A stretch of 64,000 nt of DNA. It comes from CAYXLW01 sp964466055. Lineage in GTDB: Bacteria > Patescibacteriota > Gracilibacteria > GCA-2401425. The stretch spans positions 1 to 64,000 of the forward strand of contig CAYXLW010000005.1 in the NCBI GenBank assembly GCA_964466055.1, given 5' to 3'. Position numbers and translations under genes: made by a program. Positions 56,324 to 64,000 of this stretch are shown in pieces. Numbering within the stretch: position 1 is the first letter of the stretch; every line of letters begins with the position of its first letter. A model generated the notes under the pieces. It did no database searches. It was not told the origin of the DNA and saw nothing but the letters and a program-made list of their open reading frames with translations.

Positions 56324-57244
56324 TCATTGTATTTCTCCTTTATCTTTTAATCTTCTAATATAATTTCTTATTATTTGCTCTTCTGTTTCGATGTTAGTAT
56401 CACTAATCTTTTTTTGTATATTTATAGCCTTCTTCCTAAGACTATCATTTTTACAATCTTCAAGGTTTTTTAAATGTTCTTCTATTGTAACCTTTTTACC
56501 ATAAAAGCCCTTTAAAAGTTCTTCTAATTTATAATTGTTAAATCCTTCTGTTATTTTTTCATAACAATCCTTTTCTTTTTTATATTTTTTAAATAATTTC
56601 TTTAAAATATTTTTTTTGTCTTTTGAAATATCAATAGCCTCAAAATCAATTCTATCCAATTTTTTTTGCATAGGTTTTATTTCTGTTTTCCATGCACTCA
56701 TTACTTGCTTCTTTAGCGTATGAGGGAAGATTTCAATAAATAGTCTTCCATTTTTTTCACGTATTTCAAATCCTTTATCATAGATTTTAAAATCTTCTAA
56801 AGGAGGTAATGTAATTCCCTTTCCTTTTTTGTATTTGTAATCAGAGTTTAAACAAATTGGATCATCACATAATTCTTCATGAAACAATACAAATCTCCTA
56901 AACATATCTTTCATTTTCCCTCCTATATTATAATCTTTATCTTTTGTTAAAGATTCAAATTCTTTATTAAATTTATCCATATTTCTAATCACATAATAAT
57001 CTTCTAGATCTGGATCAGAGCACTCACACATATCTTTAAATATTTCAGCTTCTTTCCTTTTAGTAGGAATATCAAATTTTTTTCTTAAAATTTTAACTTT
57101 TTTTAAAAGTTTTTCATTTTCTAATATGAACATTGCTTCTTTCTTGAACTGTTCTGAAATATCTCCACCTTGGTATAAACGATTTTGTTTATATAAATCA
57201 TTTATAAATTTTTTGTGTTTTTTAACTGTAAATTTCATCGACAT
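56324..57244 (-). CDS. Hypothetical protein
   Basis: A 306-residue Lys-rich, mostly helical protein I do not recognise. A conserved-looking core with Cys residues (FKDMCECSDPDLEDYYV, FHEELCDDPICLNSDYKY) and a beta-rich middle (FEIREKNGRLFIEIFPHTL) can be seen. Its stop codon is one base from the right end of the IS, so the original C-terminus may have been altered by the insertion. It lies 59 bases downstream of the HAD phosphatase gene in the same direction and may belong to that operon. Confidence 0.6.
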   Translation of the reverse strand: MSMKFTVKKHKKFINDLYKQNRLYQGGDISEQFKKEAMFILENEKLLKKVKILRKKFDIPTKRKEAEIFKDMCECSDPDLEDYYVIRNMDKFNKEFESLTKDKDYNIGGKMKDMFRRFVLFHEELCDDPICLNSDYKYKKGKGITLPPLEDFKIYDKGFEIREKNGRLFIEIFPHTLKKQVMSAWKTEIKPMQKKLDRIDFEAIDISKDKKNILKKLFKKYKKEKDCYEKITEGFNNYKLEELLKGFYGKKVTIEEHLKNLEDCKNDSLRKKAINIQKKISDTNIETEEQIIRNYIRRLKDKGEIQ

Positions 57245-57303
57245 TTTTATAAAAAATTACGATGAACAGTATAATACAAATTAAAAACTTCTAAACATGC
57301 TTT

Positions 57304-57639
57304 TTAAATAATCCTCATTTCAATTTCTTTCCAATTATTCTTATATTCAATCGCTCTGTCACAAATGTAATAATCTGCTACCACCTTTCCTTTATCTCTA
57401 TAAATCTCATCATAAAGGATATTATTGTCTTTTAAGAACTGTATCATCTCTGTTTCATATTTCTCATTGTCATCAAAGTAGTCACTGTTGCTTCTGCAAG
57501 AATAGATGATGACATACCAACCTTTTGCCTTAAATTTTTCTATCACTTCCTTACCGCCCTCTTCCAATTCTCCAATCTCTGGGAATTTGTCTTTACAGAT
57601 AGTACCGTCAAAGTCTATTGCTATACGTTTTTGTGTCAT
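57304..57639 (-). CDS. Small HAD-family hydrolase
   Basis: The 111-residue protein has HAD motif I IAIDFDGTICKD, motif II VIIYSCRS and a downstream Asp pair near CDRAIEYKN. It lacks a cap domain and resembles the short HAD proteins found in phages and near metabolic or defence genes. Its ATG overlaps the stop of the MBL gene (ATGA), so the two are translationally coupled. Substrate unknown; a terminal phosphate of a nucleic acid or nucleotide is a reasonable guess from context. Confidence 0.85.
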   Translation of the reverse strand: MTQKRIAIDFDGTICKDKFPEIGELEEGGKEVIEKFKAKGWYVIIYSCRSNSDYFDDNEKYETEMIQFLKDNNILYDEIYRDKGKVVADYYICDRAIEYKNNWKEIEMRII

Positions 57640-58880
57640 ATTTTAAGAGGCTTATTATCTGGTAAAATTGTTACATTAGAGAAGTATTCTTTGTACTTCT
57701 CTGGTTCTTGTGTATGAACGGGGATAACTGTTTTAGGATTAACTGCATTAACTAATCTTTCCATTTCATTTACTCCACCATGTCCTGAAGTATGGATATG
57801 GTAAAAGTTCATTTCTTTTTCTTTACATAAATCCTGTAAGTCAGAATCTTCTAAATATCCCTCCCATAAACCCCAAATGAAATTAGCGTTCTTTAATGGA
57901 TACAATCTATCAAAGAATTTTCTTGAACCTCTATTGTCCTTAAACAAGAAAACTAAATCTTTTTTTCTTTCTGCCATTTCATCAGATGTTATTTTAGATT
58001 TTCTATATCTGTAAACATTTTCTTTATATCCATTATCTAAAAGAACCTTTGTTTGATTAGGTGAGAAGTACACTCTTATGTTTCTCCAATCATATTGTGG
58101 AAGTGTTTTTGATTTATTTCCTAACTCTTCAAGTACAAATGCTGTGTATGGATCAATTATAAGCTCCTTCTTTGCTTTAGTGGTTGCTTTATAGATGCTT
58201 ACTAATCTATCTATATTCTGTGATGCTACTGTAATTAATGATATATTTTCTTGTTTTTCAAAAATCTTTATCAATGCTTTTTCAACGGCTTCTTCTGTGG
58301 GATACTTTTCATTATTTCTAGTAATTCTTGTACCTTCTAAAAGTAAGATGTTTATATTTTTAGGGATATCTTTTAGAAGTTTTGGGAATAGATATTTTTC
58401 TCTTCCTGCTACCCCCCTAAAATCTCCACTAAAGAATATTTGTTTATCTTCATGTTCAAATAGAAATGCGTAACTATCAAATGCAGAATGATTTACTCTG
58501 TATGGCGTTATTTTAATATCTCCAATATTAAAAGATTTTCTATCTTCAAATAATTGGATATTCTCTATCTCTATGCACATATCTCTTAAAAACAAGTTTG
58601 ATATTTTTATAATTGATCTAGCTCCTTCACTCATAAATACGGGAACAGTTTTTGGTATTTCGTTCATTTCTCCGTAATGGTCTTGATGTCCATGTGAAAG
58701 TAATACTGCCTTTTGTTTCTTATCATCCTCTACTATTTTCTTAAAGTTTAAAGTTTCTCGTTTCTCGTCAGAGAGTGGCATTCCCATATCAATGATAATG
58801 TTTGTCATCTCTGTGCTTACAGAAATACAAGTTCCTCCTATTTCTGATGAGCCTCTTATTATTTTTAGTTCTATACTCAT
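57636..58880 (-). CDS. Beta-CASP metallo-beta-lactamase, RNase J-like
   Basis: The 414-residue protein has the zinc motif LLSHGHQDHYGEM, the YRVNHSAFDSYAF and FFSGDFRG motifs, and the beta-CASP C-terminal motifs HTSGHGGVNEMER and VIPVHTQEPE. This is the arrangement of RNase J and CPSF-type nucleases, but shorter, without the usual C-terminal RNase J domain. It would act on RNA (endo- or 5'-exonuclease). It sits 3 bases after the PD-(D/E)XK-like gene and overlaps the HAD gene, so all three are one operon. Confidence 0.88.
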   Translation of the reverse strand: MSIELKIIRGSSEIGGTCISVSTEMTNIIIDMGMPLSDEKRETLNFKKIVEDDKKQKAVLLSHGHQDHYGEMNEIPKTVPVFMSEGARSIIKISNLFLRDMCIEIENIQLFEDRKSFNIGDIKITPYRVNHSAFDSYAFLFEHEDKQIFFSGDFRGVAGREKYLFPKLLKDIPKNINILLLEGTRITRNNEKYPTEEAVEKALIKIFEKQENISLITVASQNIDRLVSIYKATTKAKKELIIDPYTAFVLEELGNKSKTLPQYDWRNIRVYFSPNQTKVLLDNGYKENVYRYRKSKITSDEMAERKKDLVFLFKDNRGSRKFFDRLYPLKNANFIWGLWEGYLEDSDLQDLCKEKEMNFYHIHTSGHGGVNEMERLVNAVNPKTVIPVHTQEPEKYKEYFSNVTILPDNKPLKI

Positions 58881-58883
58881 GTT

Positions 58884-59816
58884 TTAATTTTTACTAAATA
58901 TTTGATTACTAAAGTTTTTCCTAAATTCTTCAAGAGAGAAAATGTTTTGTTTATAGAGTCCATATCCCATGAAACTTGCTACTGCAAATCTTAGATTTGC
59001 ATGTTTCATTGGCTCTAATTTGGATAATATCTGATTAAGTTTAGAACTATCTGGGTCATGGTTTGCTAGTATAAATACAAAATCTGGTTTTTCTTCAGAT
59101 ATTTCTGTTATATGGTTTGGGTTTTTATCCAATGATTTTATTAATCCTAAATCCCTTTTCTGCTTAAATGATTCAATCATTTCTTCCTTAATATTTTGAA
59201 GTCTGGAATCATCTGATAAAAAAGATTCCATATCTCTAATATGTTTATCTATACTGGCACTTCCTTTAAGTGCACCATCTCCATATTTCTTTTCTATAAA
59301 GATTAGTTTAGGTTTATATCCTTTAAAAAACCTCCTAGAACATCCGTCTGATTCCCACTCAAAAGCTATGGCGTCAAATCTTGCTCCTATATCTGTATAT
59401 TCAATATCACAGATAAAGTAGTCTGTTGCTTGGTTAAGATTATTCTCTCTAACCAATAACTGCTGAAACTCTCTCTCATCTTTAGGGTGTTTGGTAAACC
59501 ATAAATCCATTTCATGTTTTAACTGTGGAATTAGGTTTATCCATTTTTGTACTATTTCTTCGTTTGTTATTGTTTTCGATAATCCTTCTACTAGTTCTTT
59601 ATTATGCACTAAATAATTTTTATCAAAGTAGATTTCATACCTGTTTTCATTCAGTTCTTTTATCTTTATCAGATTTCCTCCTCGATAATAAATGTTTACT
59701 GCATTTTCTCTAATTTCTAAATCTAAGGTTAAGCATTCTTTACATTGTCTTAAGAATGGGTTTAACATTCCTTCCTGTAGGTTAAGCATGAACTGCTGTG
59801 ATAGTTTTCTAGTCAT
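58884..59816 (-). CDS. PD-(D/E)XK-like protein heading the beta-CASP/HAD operon
   Basis: The 310-residue protein is not recognised as a known family. Its middle (residues about 130-200) reads ICDIEYTDIGARFDAIAFEW then KLIFIEKKYGDGALKGS, with Asp and a Glu-x-Lys spaced as in PD-(D/E)XK nucleases. The N-terminal 120 residues (LNPFLRQCKECLTLDLEIRE) and C-terminal part are helical. The start at 59816 is preceded by the structured leader at 59831-59968. Linked to a beta-CASP nuclease and a HAD phosphatase, it suggests nucleic-acid processing or defence. Nuclease function is inferred. Confidence 0.65.
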   Translation of the reverse strand: MTRKLSQQFMLNLQEGMLNPFLRQCKECLTLDLEIRENAVNIYYRGGNLIKIKELNENRYEIYFDKNYLVHNKELVEGLSKTITNEEIVQKWINLIPQLKHEMDLWFTKHPKDEREFQQLLVRENNLNQATDYFICDIEYTDIGARFDAIAFEWESDGCSRRFFKGYKPKLIFIEKKYGDGALKGSASIDKHIRDMESFLSDDSRLQNIKEEMIESFKQKRDLGLIKSLDKNPNHITEISEEKPDFVFILANHDPDSSKLNQILSKLEPMKHANLRFAVASFMGYGLYKQNIFSLEEFRKNFSNQIFSKN

Positions 59817-60465
59817 AATTGGGCATATTAAAAAGTGGGTAAACCGTTCTGGCGACCCTCATCTTCGTCCACATTGTGGATTCCAATTTGGCAGAAGCGA
59901 TTTACCCGCTTTTCCATTGGAATCCCAATATAAAAATTTGATGTGGTTATGCCGAAGATGAAAGTCGCAACAGCACTTTACTAGCTTAATTTTCACTAAT
60001 CAAGCCGTAGAGAAAAATTCTTTTAAAAAACATGCTTTTGTTGCATGTCATATATAGTCGCATTATAACTGGATATATACGGATTTTATATTAAAAAATA
60101 GGCACAACTTTAAAAAAAGTTGCAGGTTTTTAGTGCAACTAATCTATAATTTTACATATTTTGTAAAAAACAAAACTCCTTTAACCCCATAAAAGTCAGA
60201 TGACGAATAATGGCTTTAAATAAGGATATTGCCAACATTATGAAGCTTGTTTTAGCCTTATACTAAGCAACATTAATACTTGCAAGTCTATGAACCCTTT
60301 TTATGGTGTCTCATTTGTCTCATTTTTTATCGAAAGGGTGTTAGACTGAAATGCTCTACCAAGTAAAATAAAAAGATATATCGAAGATCGATATTTTTAT
60401 TTATTGAATTCCTACAAGAAACTAATTACGATTCTAACAGCTAAAGTCCATCATAAGGCAATAAC
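59817..60465. other. Long gene-free region between operons
   Basis: About 650 bases. It holds the structured leader (59831-59968), a hairpin CAACTTT/AAAGTTG (60105-60122), a weaker hairpin at 60378-60394 followed by T5, and on the minus strand near 60170-60300 a broken reading frame (for example VHRLASINV, then FIMLAISLFKAIIRHLTFMG) faintly like the C-terminus of a transposase. No intact gene is present. Confidence 0.5.
59831..59968 (-). ncRNA. Structured leader with interleaved inverted repeats
   Basis: Two inverted repeats interlock in A-B-A'-B' order. Repeat A pairs 59831-59851 with 59892-59913 (about 20 bp, one mismatch, one bulge). Repeat B pairs 59852-59887 with 59916-59968 in nested helices (GCGAC, CATCTTCG, CCACAT and GGATTCCAAT with their complements, 5, 8-9, 6 and 10 bp), with an apical AAGCG/CGCTT hairpin. 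A and B cannot both be plain hairpins, giving either a pseudoknot or a bistable switch. Transcribed leftward it ends 14 bases before the start codon of the PD-(D/E)XK-like gene. An RNA regulator or substrate is most likely; a mobile hairpin element is the alternative. Confidence 0.55.
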
Positions 60466-62154
60466 ATGCAAGCAAAATGTACATTATCTGGGGAAATATT
60501 TGATGTTTCTGATCATGAAATTGAACTTCGAAAAAAAATCAATTTTGGAAATACATTGCCGAGCATGTTACCAAAATATCGCTTTCAATACCTTGGAGCT
60601 TTTTGGCCACAGTGGAATCTTCATAAAAGAAATTGTGATAAAACTGGTAAGCCAATTATCTCAATCTTTCGTCCAGATTGCCGATACCCTGTATGGCACA
60701 GAGATGAATGGATAAAATATAATTCACCTCCATCACAAGATTTTGATTTTTCACGTTCCTTTTTTGAACAAGTAGCGGAGCTTTTCCCAAAATGTCCAAT
60801 TCCACATATTTTCCAAAGTAATAACCAAAACTGTGAATACACAGATGATTGGTACCATAGTAAAAATTGTTATTTATGTCATTCAGGTCAAAATAATGAA
60901 GATTGTAGATATTGCTATGGATGCGATAGTATAAAGAACGTTCATGGTGGAGTTTTCTCATTCAAATCTGAATTTTGTTACGACATTATTAATTGTAGTA
61001 GTTGTTACAAAAGTCGTTTTCTTCTAAATTGTAAAAATGTTACAGATTCTGCTTTTTTATATGATTGTAGAGACTGTAGTGATTGTCTTTTTTGCTTCAA
61101 TCTTCGTCATAAAAAATACTGTTTTGGAAACCAACAACTAAGTAAAGAAGAATTTGAAGAAAAGAAAAAAGAGTGGAGTTTTTCATCGTATAAAAATTAT
61201 GAAAAAGCAAAATTGTACTTTGCTAGAATGATGGTCAAAAAAGCTTGGCATAGAGCTATCCAAATAGATCTGTGTGAAAATTCTTCAGGGAATTTTATCC
61301 ACCATTGTAAGGATTGTGAGAACTGTTATATGCTTTCTTATCACGAAGCTTGTGCTAACACAACTTTTTGTGGACCAAATGCTAAATTTATTTTAGATTC
61401 AATTGGAACGGTTGGTAGCGAACTTTCTTTTATGTGTTCACTTCCTGTTTATTGTTACAATACAATCTTCTGTTTTAGTGTTGATAATTGCAAGTTTGTT
61501 GAATACAGTGCATATCTTCAAAACTGTGAATATTGTTTTGGATGTTGTGGGCTGTTTAGGAAAAAATATTGTATTTTTAATAAACAGTATTCAAAGGAGG
61601 AGTATGAGAAACTAGTTCCAAGAATTCGTGAACACATGGGAAAATTCCCCTCTACCTTTGGGAGAGGGATTAGGGGTGAGGATGAATGGGGACAATTTTT
61701 CCCTCAAAGTATGGCACCTAATCCTTATAATGAAAGTTTTTCAGGATATCACTTTCCTCTTAATTCAGAATCAAGCCAAGAATTTTGGCAAGCTGGTCCA
61801 TTGGAAAGAATTAATATGAAAACTGCTGAAATAAATGAGCTTCCAGATTCTCTGGAATCACTTACAGATGAAAAAGAAGAATGGCTTATTACCCAAGTTT
61901 TTTGGGATGACAAATATCAGCGTCCTTTTCAAATTCAAAAGGATGAGATTAAGTTTATAAAAATAATGAATGCACCTCTTCCTCATTGTTATTACATCAA
62001 TCGTATTCAAAGTAATTTTAAATGGATGCCTTTTAATGGAGAGCTTAGGGAGTCTAAATGTGCTAAGTCTGGGAAGATGATCCATACGAATTGGGCAAAA
62101 GAGTATGATGAAAGAATTTTGAGCGAGGAGGAGTACTTGAAATTAGTGAAATAA
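60466..62154 (+). CDS. Cys-rich multi-zinc-ribbon protein (CPR family, copy 2)
   Basis: The 562-residue protein is a paralogue of the 19831-21507 product: KRNCDKTGKPIISIFRPD, then many Cys-x-x-Cys units (CRYCYGC, CRDCSDCLFC, CKDCENC), the LRHKKYCFGNQQLSKEEFEE and FRKKYCIFNKQYSKEEYEKL repeats, and a C-terminal CAKSGK. The N-terminal CxxC ribbon of copy 1 is reduced here. Compared with copy 1, residues about 393-406 (KFPSTFGRGIRGED) are extra and are encoded by an in-frame copy of the genome's palindromic repeat. Function unknown; zinc binding is inferred. Confidence 0.82.
   Translation: MQAKCTLSGEIFDVSDHEIELRKKINFGNTLPSMLPKYRFQYLGAFWPQWNLHKRNCDKTGKPIISIFRPDCRYPVWHRDEWIKYNSPPSQDFDFSRSFFEQVAELFPKCPIPHIFQSNNQNCEYTDDWYHSKNCYLCHSGQNNEDCRYCYGCDSIKNVHGGVFSFKSEFCYDIINCSSCYKSRFLLNCKNVTDSAFLYDCRDCSDCLFCFNLRHKKYCFGNQQLSKEEFEEKKKEWSFSSYKNYEKAKLYFARMMVKKAWHRAIQIDLCENSSGNFIHHCKDCENCYMLSYHEACANTTFCGPNAKFILDSIGTVGSELSFMCSLPVYCYNTIFCFSVDNCKFVEYSAYLQNCEYCFGCCGLFRKKYCIFNKQYSKEEYEKLVPRIREHMGKFPSTFGRGIRGEDEWGQFFPQSMAPNPYNESFSGYHFPLNSESSQEFWQAGPLERINMKTAEINELPDSLESLTDEKEEWLITQVFWDDKYQRPFQIQKDEIKFIKIMNAPLPHCYYINRIQSNFKWMPFNGELRESKCAKSGKMIHTNWAKEYDERILSEEEYLKLVK
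61640..61681 (+). repeat. Palindromic repeat inserted in frame within a gene
   Basis: CCCCTCTACCTTTGGGAGAG followed by GGATTAGGGGTGAGGA matches the reverse complement of the intergenic repeat at 6750-6787. It adds about 14 codons to the Cys-rich gene without breaking it. Confidence 0.75.
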
Positions 62155-62164
62155 GCTTAAAATG

Positions 62165-62461
62165 TTATTTTTTCATTCGCTTCTCCATTTCATTTAAAAT
62201 CTCAATCCACTCAATATTTTTTTCAGCTAGCAGGATCAGTAAGTGGTAAATTAAATCTACACTTTCTTCTACTAATCTCTGTTTATTTTCATGTTTTGCA
62301 GCTTTTAAAAGCTCTTGTGATTCTTCATCAATTTTAGAACAAATTGTTGCCACACCTTCATTGAAAAGAAATGTGGCATAAGAATTATTTGGTAATTTTT
62401 TCTTACGAGTGGCAATTAAACTAATTAATTTATATAAAACATCTCTCTTAGAATTATTCAT
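62165..62461 (-). CDS. hisE: Phosphoribosyl-ATP pyrophosphatase
   Basis: HisE removes pyrophosphate from PR-ATP in histidine synthesis. The 98-residue all-alpha protein has the MazG-superfamily metal site: SYATFLFNEG, KIDEESQELLKAAKHEN and EESVDLIYHLLILLAE, with the ExxE and ExxD acidic residues. Length is normal. It lies 58 bases downstream of the LOG-like gene and in the same direction as hisG, which supplies its substrate. Confidence 0.93.
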   Translation of the reverse strand: MNNSKRDVLYKLISLIATRKKKLPNNSYATFLFNEGVATICSKIDEESQELLKAAKHENKQRLVEESVDLIYHLLILLAEKNIEWIEILNEMEKRMKK

Positions 62462-62519
62462 ATTTTAAATAGTTATAAAGGTTTAAAAACTAATCATATT
62501 AAGGGAATAGCAAATTTGT

Positions 62520-63206
62520 TTAATACATAATGCTTCTTACTCCTTTTCGTTTTTTATTTTCTTTTGCATAGAAAACTTTCCCTTTTTTGACAATAGATTT
62601 TAATCGTTTTATTCCTTCACAGATGGCAATTTTCACAGCTTCTTTAGGAGAATCAGCAATAAAAAAAGGAATTCTTTTACGTTCATCTAGGTATTTACCA
62701 TCGAATAATAGAGGTATTATTTTATCCACCCACCCACCAAATCCTCTCAGTAATATGACTGGTACCTGATTTCTATATGCAACAGTCATTTCATTAAGAG
62801 TTCCTGCTCCACCACTAACTGCAATCATGATATCTGAAGATAAGGGCAAGAGATATTCAGGTCCTCCTTCCATCATTCCAGTAGTAATGCCTACTGTATA
62901 AATATCACCTACGCCAATATCATTAAGCGTATTAAAAAATCCTATAGTTATACTCTTTTTTTTAATACCTGCTTTCGCAACAGTGCTCATAATGCCTCCA
63001 CCTCCGCCAGTAACAATTGTAGCACCTTGGTCTCCCAGTAGTTCTCCGATTGTTTTGACAGCTTTAATTAGTCCTTTGGGGCTACGCCATCCTTTTAAGT
63101 ATTCTTCAGTCCCAGCACTTCCTATAATGCCAACCTGCAAAATTAATTTTCCAACACCAACACCAACACTTTCTTTGTGTTTATTAGAAATAGATTTTTT
63201 AAACAT
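62520..63206 (-). CDS. LOG/TIGR00725-like Rossmann-fold protein
   Basis: The 228-residue protein has VGVGVGKLILQVGIIGSAG, TGGGGGIMSTVAKAG and the family VSGGAGTLNEMTVAYRN (PGGxGTxxE-like). These proteins bind nucleotides; true LOG enzymes release cytokinin bases from nucleotides, but the TIGR00725 branch has no settled role. It sits between hisG and hisE in the same operon, where a nucleotide-related housekeeping function would fit. Confidence 0.85.
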   Translation of the reverse strand: MFKKSISNKHKESVGVGVGKLILQVGIIGSAGTEEYLKGWRSPKGLIKAVKTIGELLGDQGATIVTGGGGGIMSTVAKAGIKKKSITIGFFNTLNDIGVGDIYTVGITTGMMEGGPEYLLPLSSDIMIAVSGGAGTLNEMTVAYRNQVPVILLRGFGGWVDKIIPLLFDGKYLDERKRIPFFIADSPKEAVKIAICEGIKRLKSIVKKGKVFYAKENKKRKGVRSIMY

Positions 63207-63219
63207 AATACAAGTTGAA

Positions 63220-64000
63220 TTATAGTAATTTTATAATGCCTTTTGGATTTTTAGGTAATTTTTTATGAACCCTTTTAAGTTCATTTTCTATCTCTTCCAT
63301 TTTTTTTCGTTTCCATCCATAAGCTAACGAATGATTATGTGCATAAATGTGTACACTAGATTCTTTGATTTTATATAAAGGAACCAATCCATTAGATTTT
63401 AGTGATTTTCCTGTTTCGGCTAAATCTACAATAGCATCTGCCAGAAAAGGAGCATGAGATTCGGTTGATCCATGAGAAGTAATCACTTGAATAGGTATGT
63501 TTTTTTCAACAAAAAATTTCTTTGTAATATTAGGTAATTCAGTAGATATTTTTTTATTTTTAAAGTCTTTCAGGTTTTTATATTCAGAAATATGATTTTT
63601 TGGAACAGCTAAAACCCACAAAACTTTACCTCGTCCTCTCTCATTATAATCTAGATCTCCCATGTCAGTAACATTAGAGCCATATTCTTCTATAAGATCA
63701 CTGCCAACCAGTCCCATATCAACCTGCCCATCCTCAATAAGCCTTGGGATCTCTTTAGCTCTAACAACTAGTAGTTTTATTTTATCTTCATTTCTTATTG
63801 AGGGCTTTAAACATTGTTTTCCTCTAAGCTCTAGTTGATATTTTGTAAGATTAAATAGCATAATTGTAGAGGAGTATAAAGATCCAGATGGGATAGCCAA
63901 AGTTACTATGTCCGAATATTTCTCATAAACTTTTTCTGGATCGAATACTTTTTCACCAGTAGTTACCCATTTATTACCATTTTTAGCTTTATAAAAACAA
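63220..64000 (-). CDS. hisG: ATP phosphoribosyltransferase HisG, 5' end open at the window edge
   Basis: HisG catalyses the first step of histidine synthesis. The core reads VTLAIPSGSLYSSTI, VVRAKEIPRLIEDGQVDMGLVGSDLIEEYG, then SHGSTESHAPFLADAIVDLAETG, as in the short-form enzyme. No ATG is found at the expected start: the best internal start is a TTG at 63900, and the frame stays open upstream to the window edge, encoding FYKAKNGNKWVTTGEKVFDP and further residues. Either an upstream domain is fused or a start lies beyond the window. It heads a leftward hisG-LOG-hisE group. Confidence 0.88.
   Translation of the reverse strand, partial: CFYKAKNGNKWVTTGEKVFDPEKVYEKYSDIVTLAIPSGSLYSSTIMLFNLTKYQLELRGKQCLKPSIRNEDKIKLLVVRAKEIPRLIEDGQVDMGLVGSDLIEEYGSNVTDMGDLDYNERGRGKVLWVLAVPKNHISEYKNLKDFKNKKISTELPNITKKFFVEKNIPIQVITSHGSTESHAPFLADAIVDLAETGKSLKSNGLVPLYKIKESSVHIYAHNHSLAYGWKRKKMEEIENELKRVHKKLPKNPKGIIKLL

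Noticed and set aside
60170..60345. Possible transposase C-terminal relic on the minus strand
   Set aside because: Only a faint resemblance (LASINV, FIMLAISLFKAIIRHL), with in-frame stops; not enough to call a feature without a search.
60337..60360. tRNA-like string on the minus strand (GGTAGAGCA followed by anticodon-arm-like bases)
   Set aside because: No acceptor stem, T arm or consistent anticodon stem can be drawn.
1..64000. CRISPR array
   Set aside because: No regularly spaced direct repeats with unique spacers and no cas genes were seen; the Cas4-like fold at 34328 is of the AddB/RecB type.
1..64000. UGA-recoding (Gracilibacteria/Absconditabacteria code)
   Set aside because: Several well-bounded genes end in TGA, and prfB is present.

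Overview
This is an AT-rich window carrying many features common in Patescibacteria/CPR genomes. It has a K+-type membrane pyrophosphatase, S-layer-homology and type IV pilus genes, and two members of a very Cys-rich protein family that is frequent in CPR genomes. Start codons mostly lack a Shine-Dalgarno motif. RF2 (prfB) is present and TGA works as an ordinary stop, so the UGA=Gly code of Gracilibacteria/Absconditabacteria is unlikely. A Peregrinibacteria-like or similar CPR lineage is my best guess; this is inference and was not tested by phylogeny.

Layout. 1-6.1 kb: an RND pump, a long lipoprotein adaptor and a TetR regulator, read leftward; a possible insertion-sequence end sits at 150-204. 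6.1-9.3 kb: ruvC, a compound palindromic repeat and hppA. 9.3-16.7 kb, rightward: an HExxH protein followed by an ORF behind a 13-G run, a secD with a parvulin insertion, yraN, ribBA, an unknown (HEPN-like?) gene, an ATP-grasp ligase and a small membrane protein. 16.7-28.5 kb, leftward: a type IV pilus cluster (pilB, pilC, PilN/PilO-like proteins, a 1049-residue helical-repeat protein) interleaved with a Cys-rich gene and a DUF4153 protein. 28.7-36 kb: prfB, an AAA-like ATPase, purM, murA, a nuclease-domain remnant and an SLH protein.

A tRNA-Glu(CUC) at 36.1 kb marks the left side of an accessory region running to about 60.4 kb. It holds a DUF2130 relic, a type I restriction-modification system (hsdR, hsdS, hsdM) and, between hsdR and hsdS, a two-gene CBASS-type cassette (CD-NTase plus SLATT membrane protein) bracketed by direct repeats, plus a GHKL-ATPase protein. 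Then come a large serine recombinase with a phage-like module (terminase-small-like HTH and two DNA methylases, one fused to ParB), an MBL/glycosyltransferase/KAS III group, an IS4-type element and an operon of a PD-(D/E)XK-like protein, a beta-CASP metallo-hydrolase and a HAD phosphatase. A strikingly structured leader of interleaved inverted repeats (59831-59968) precedes this last operon.

60.4-64 kb: a second Cys-rich gene with a palindromic repeat inserted in its reading frame, then hisE, a LOG/TIGR00725-like gene and hisG (open at the window edge).

The strongest candidates for something undescribed are the structured-leader/nuclease-like/beta-CASP/HAD operon, the SecD-parvulin fusion, the HsdS with two near-identical recognition domains, and the giant helical-repeat protein at the head of the pilus cluster.
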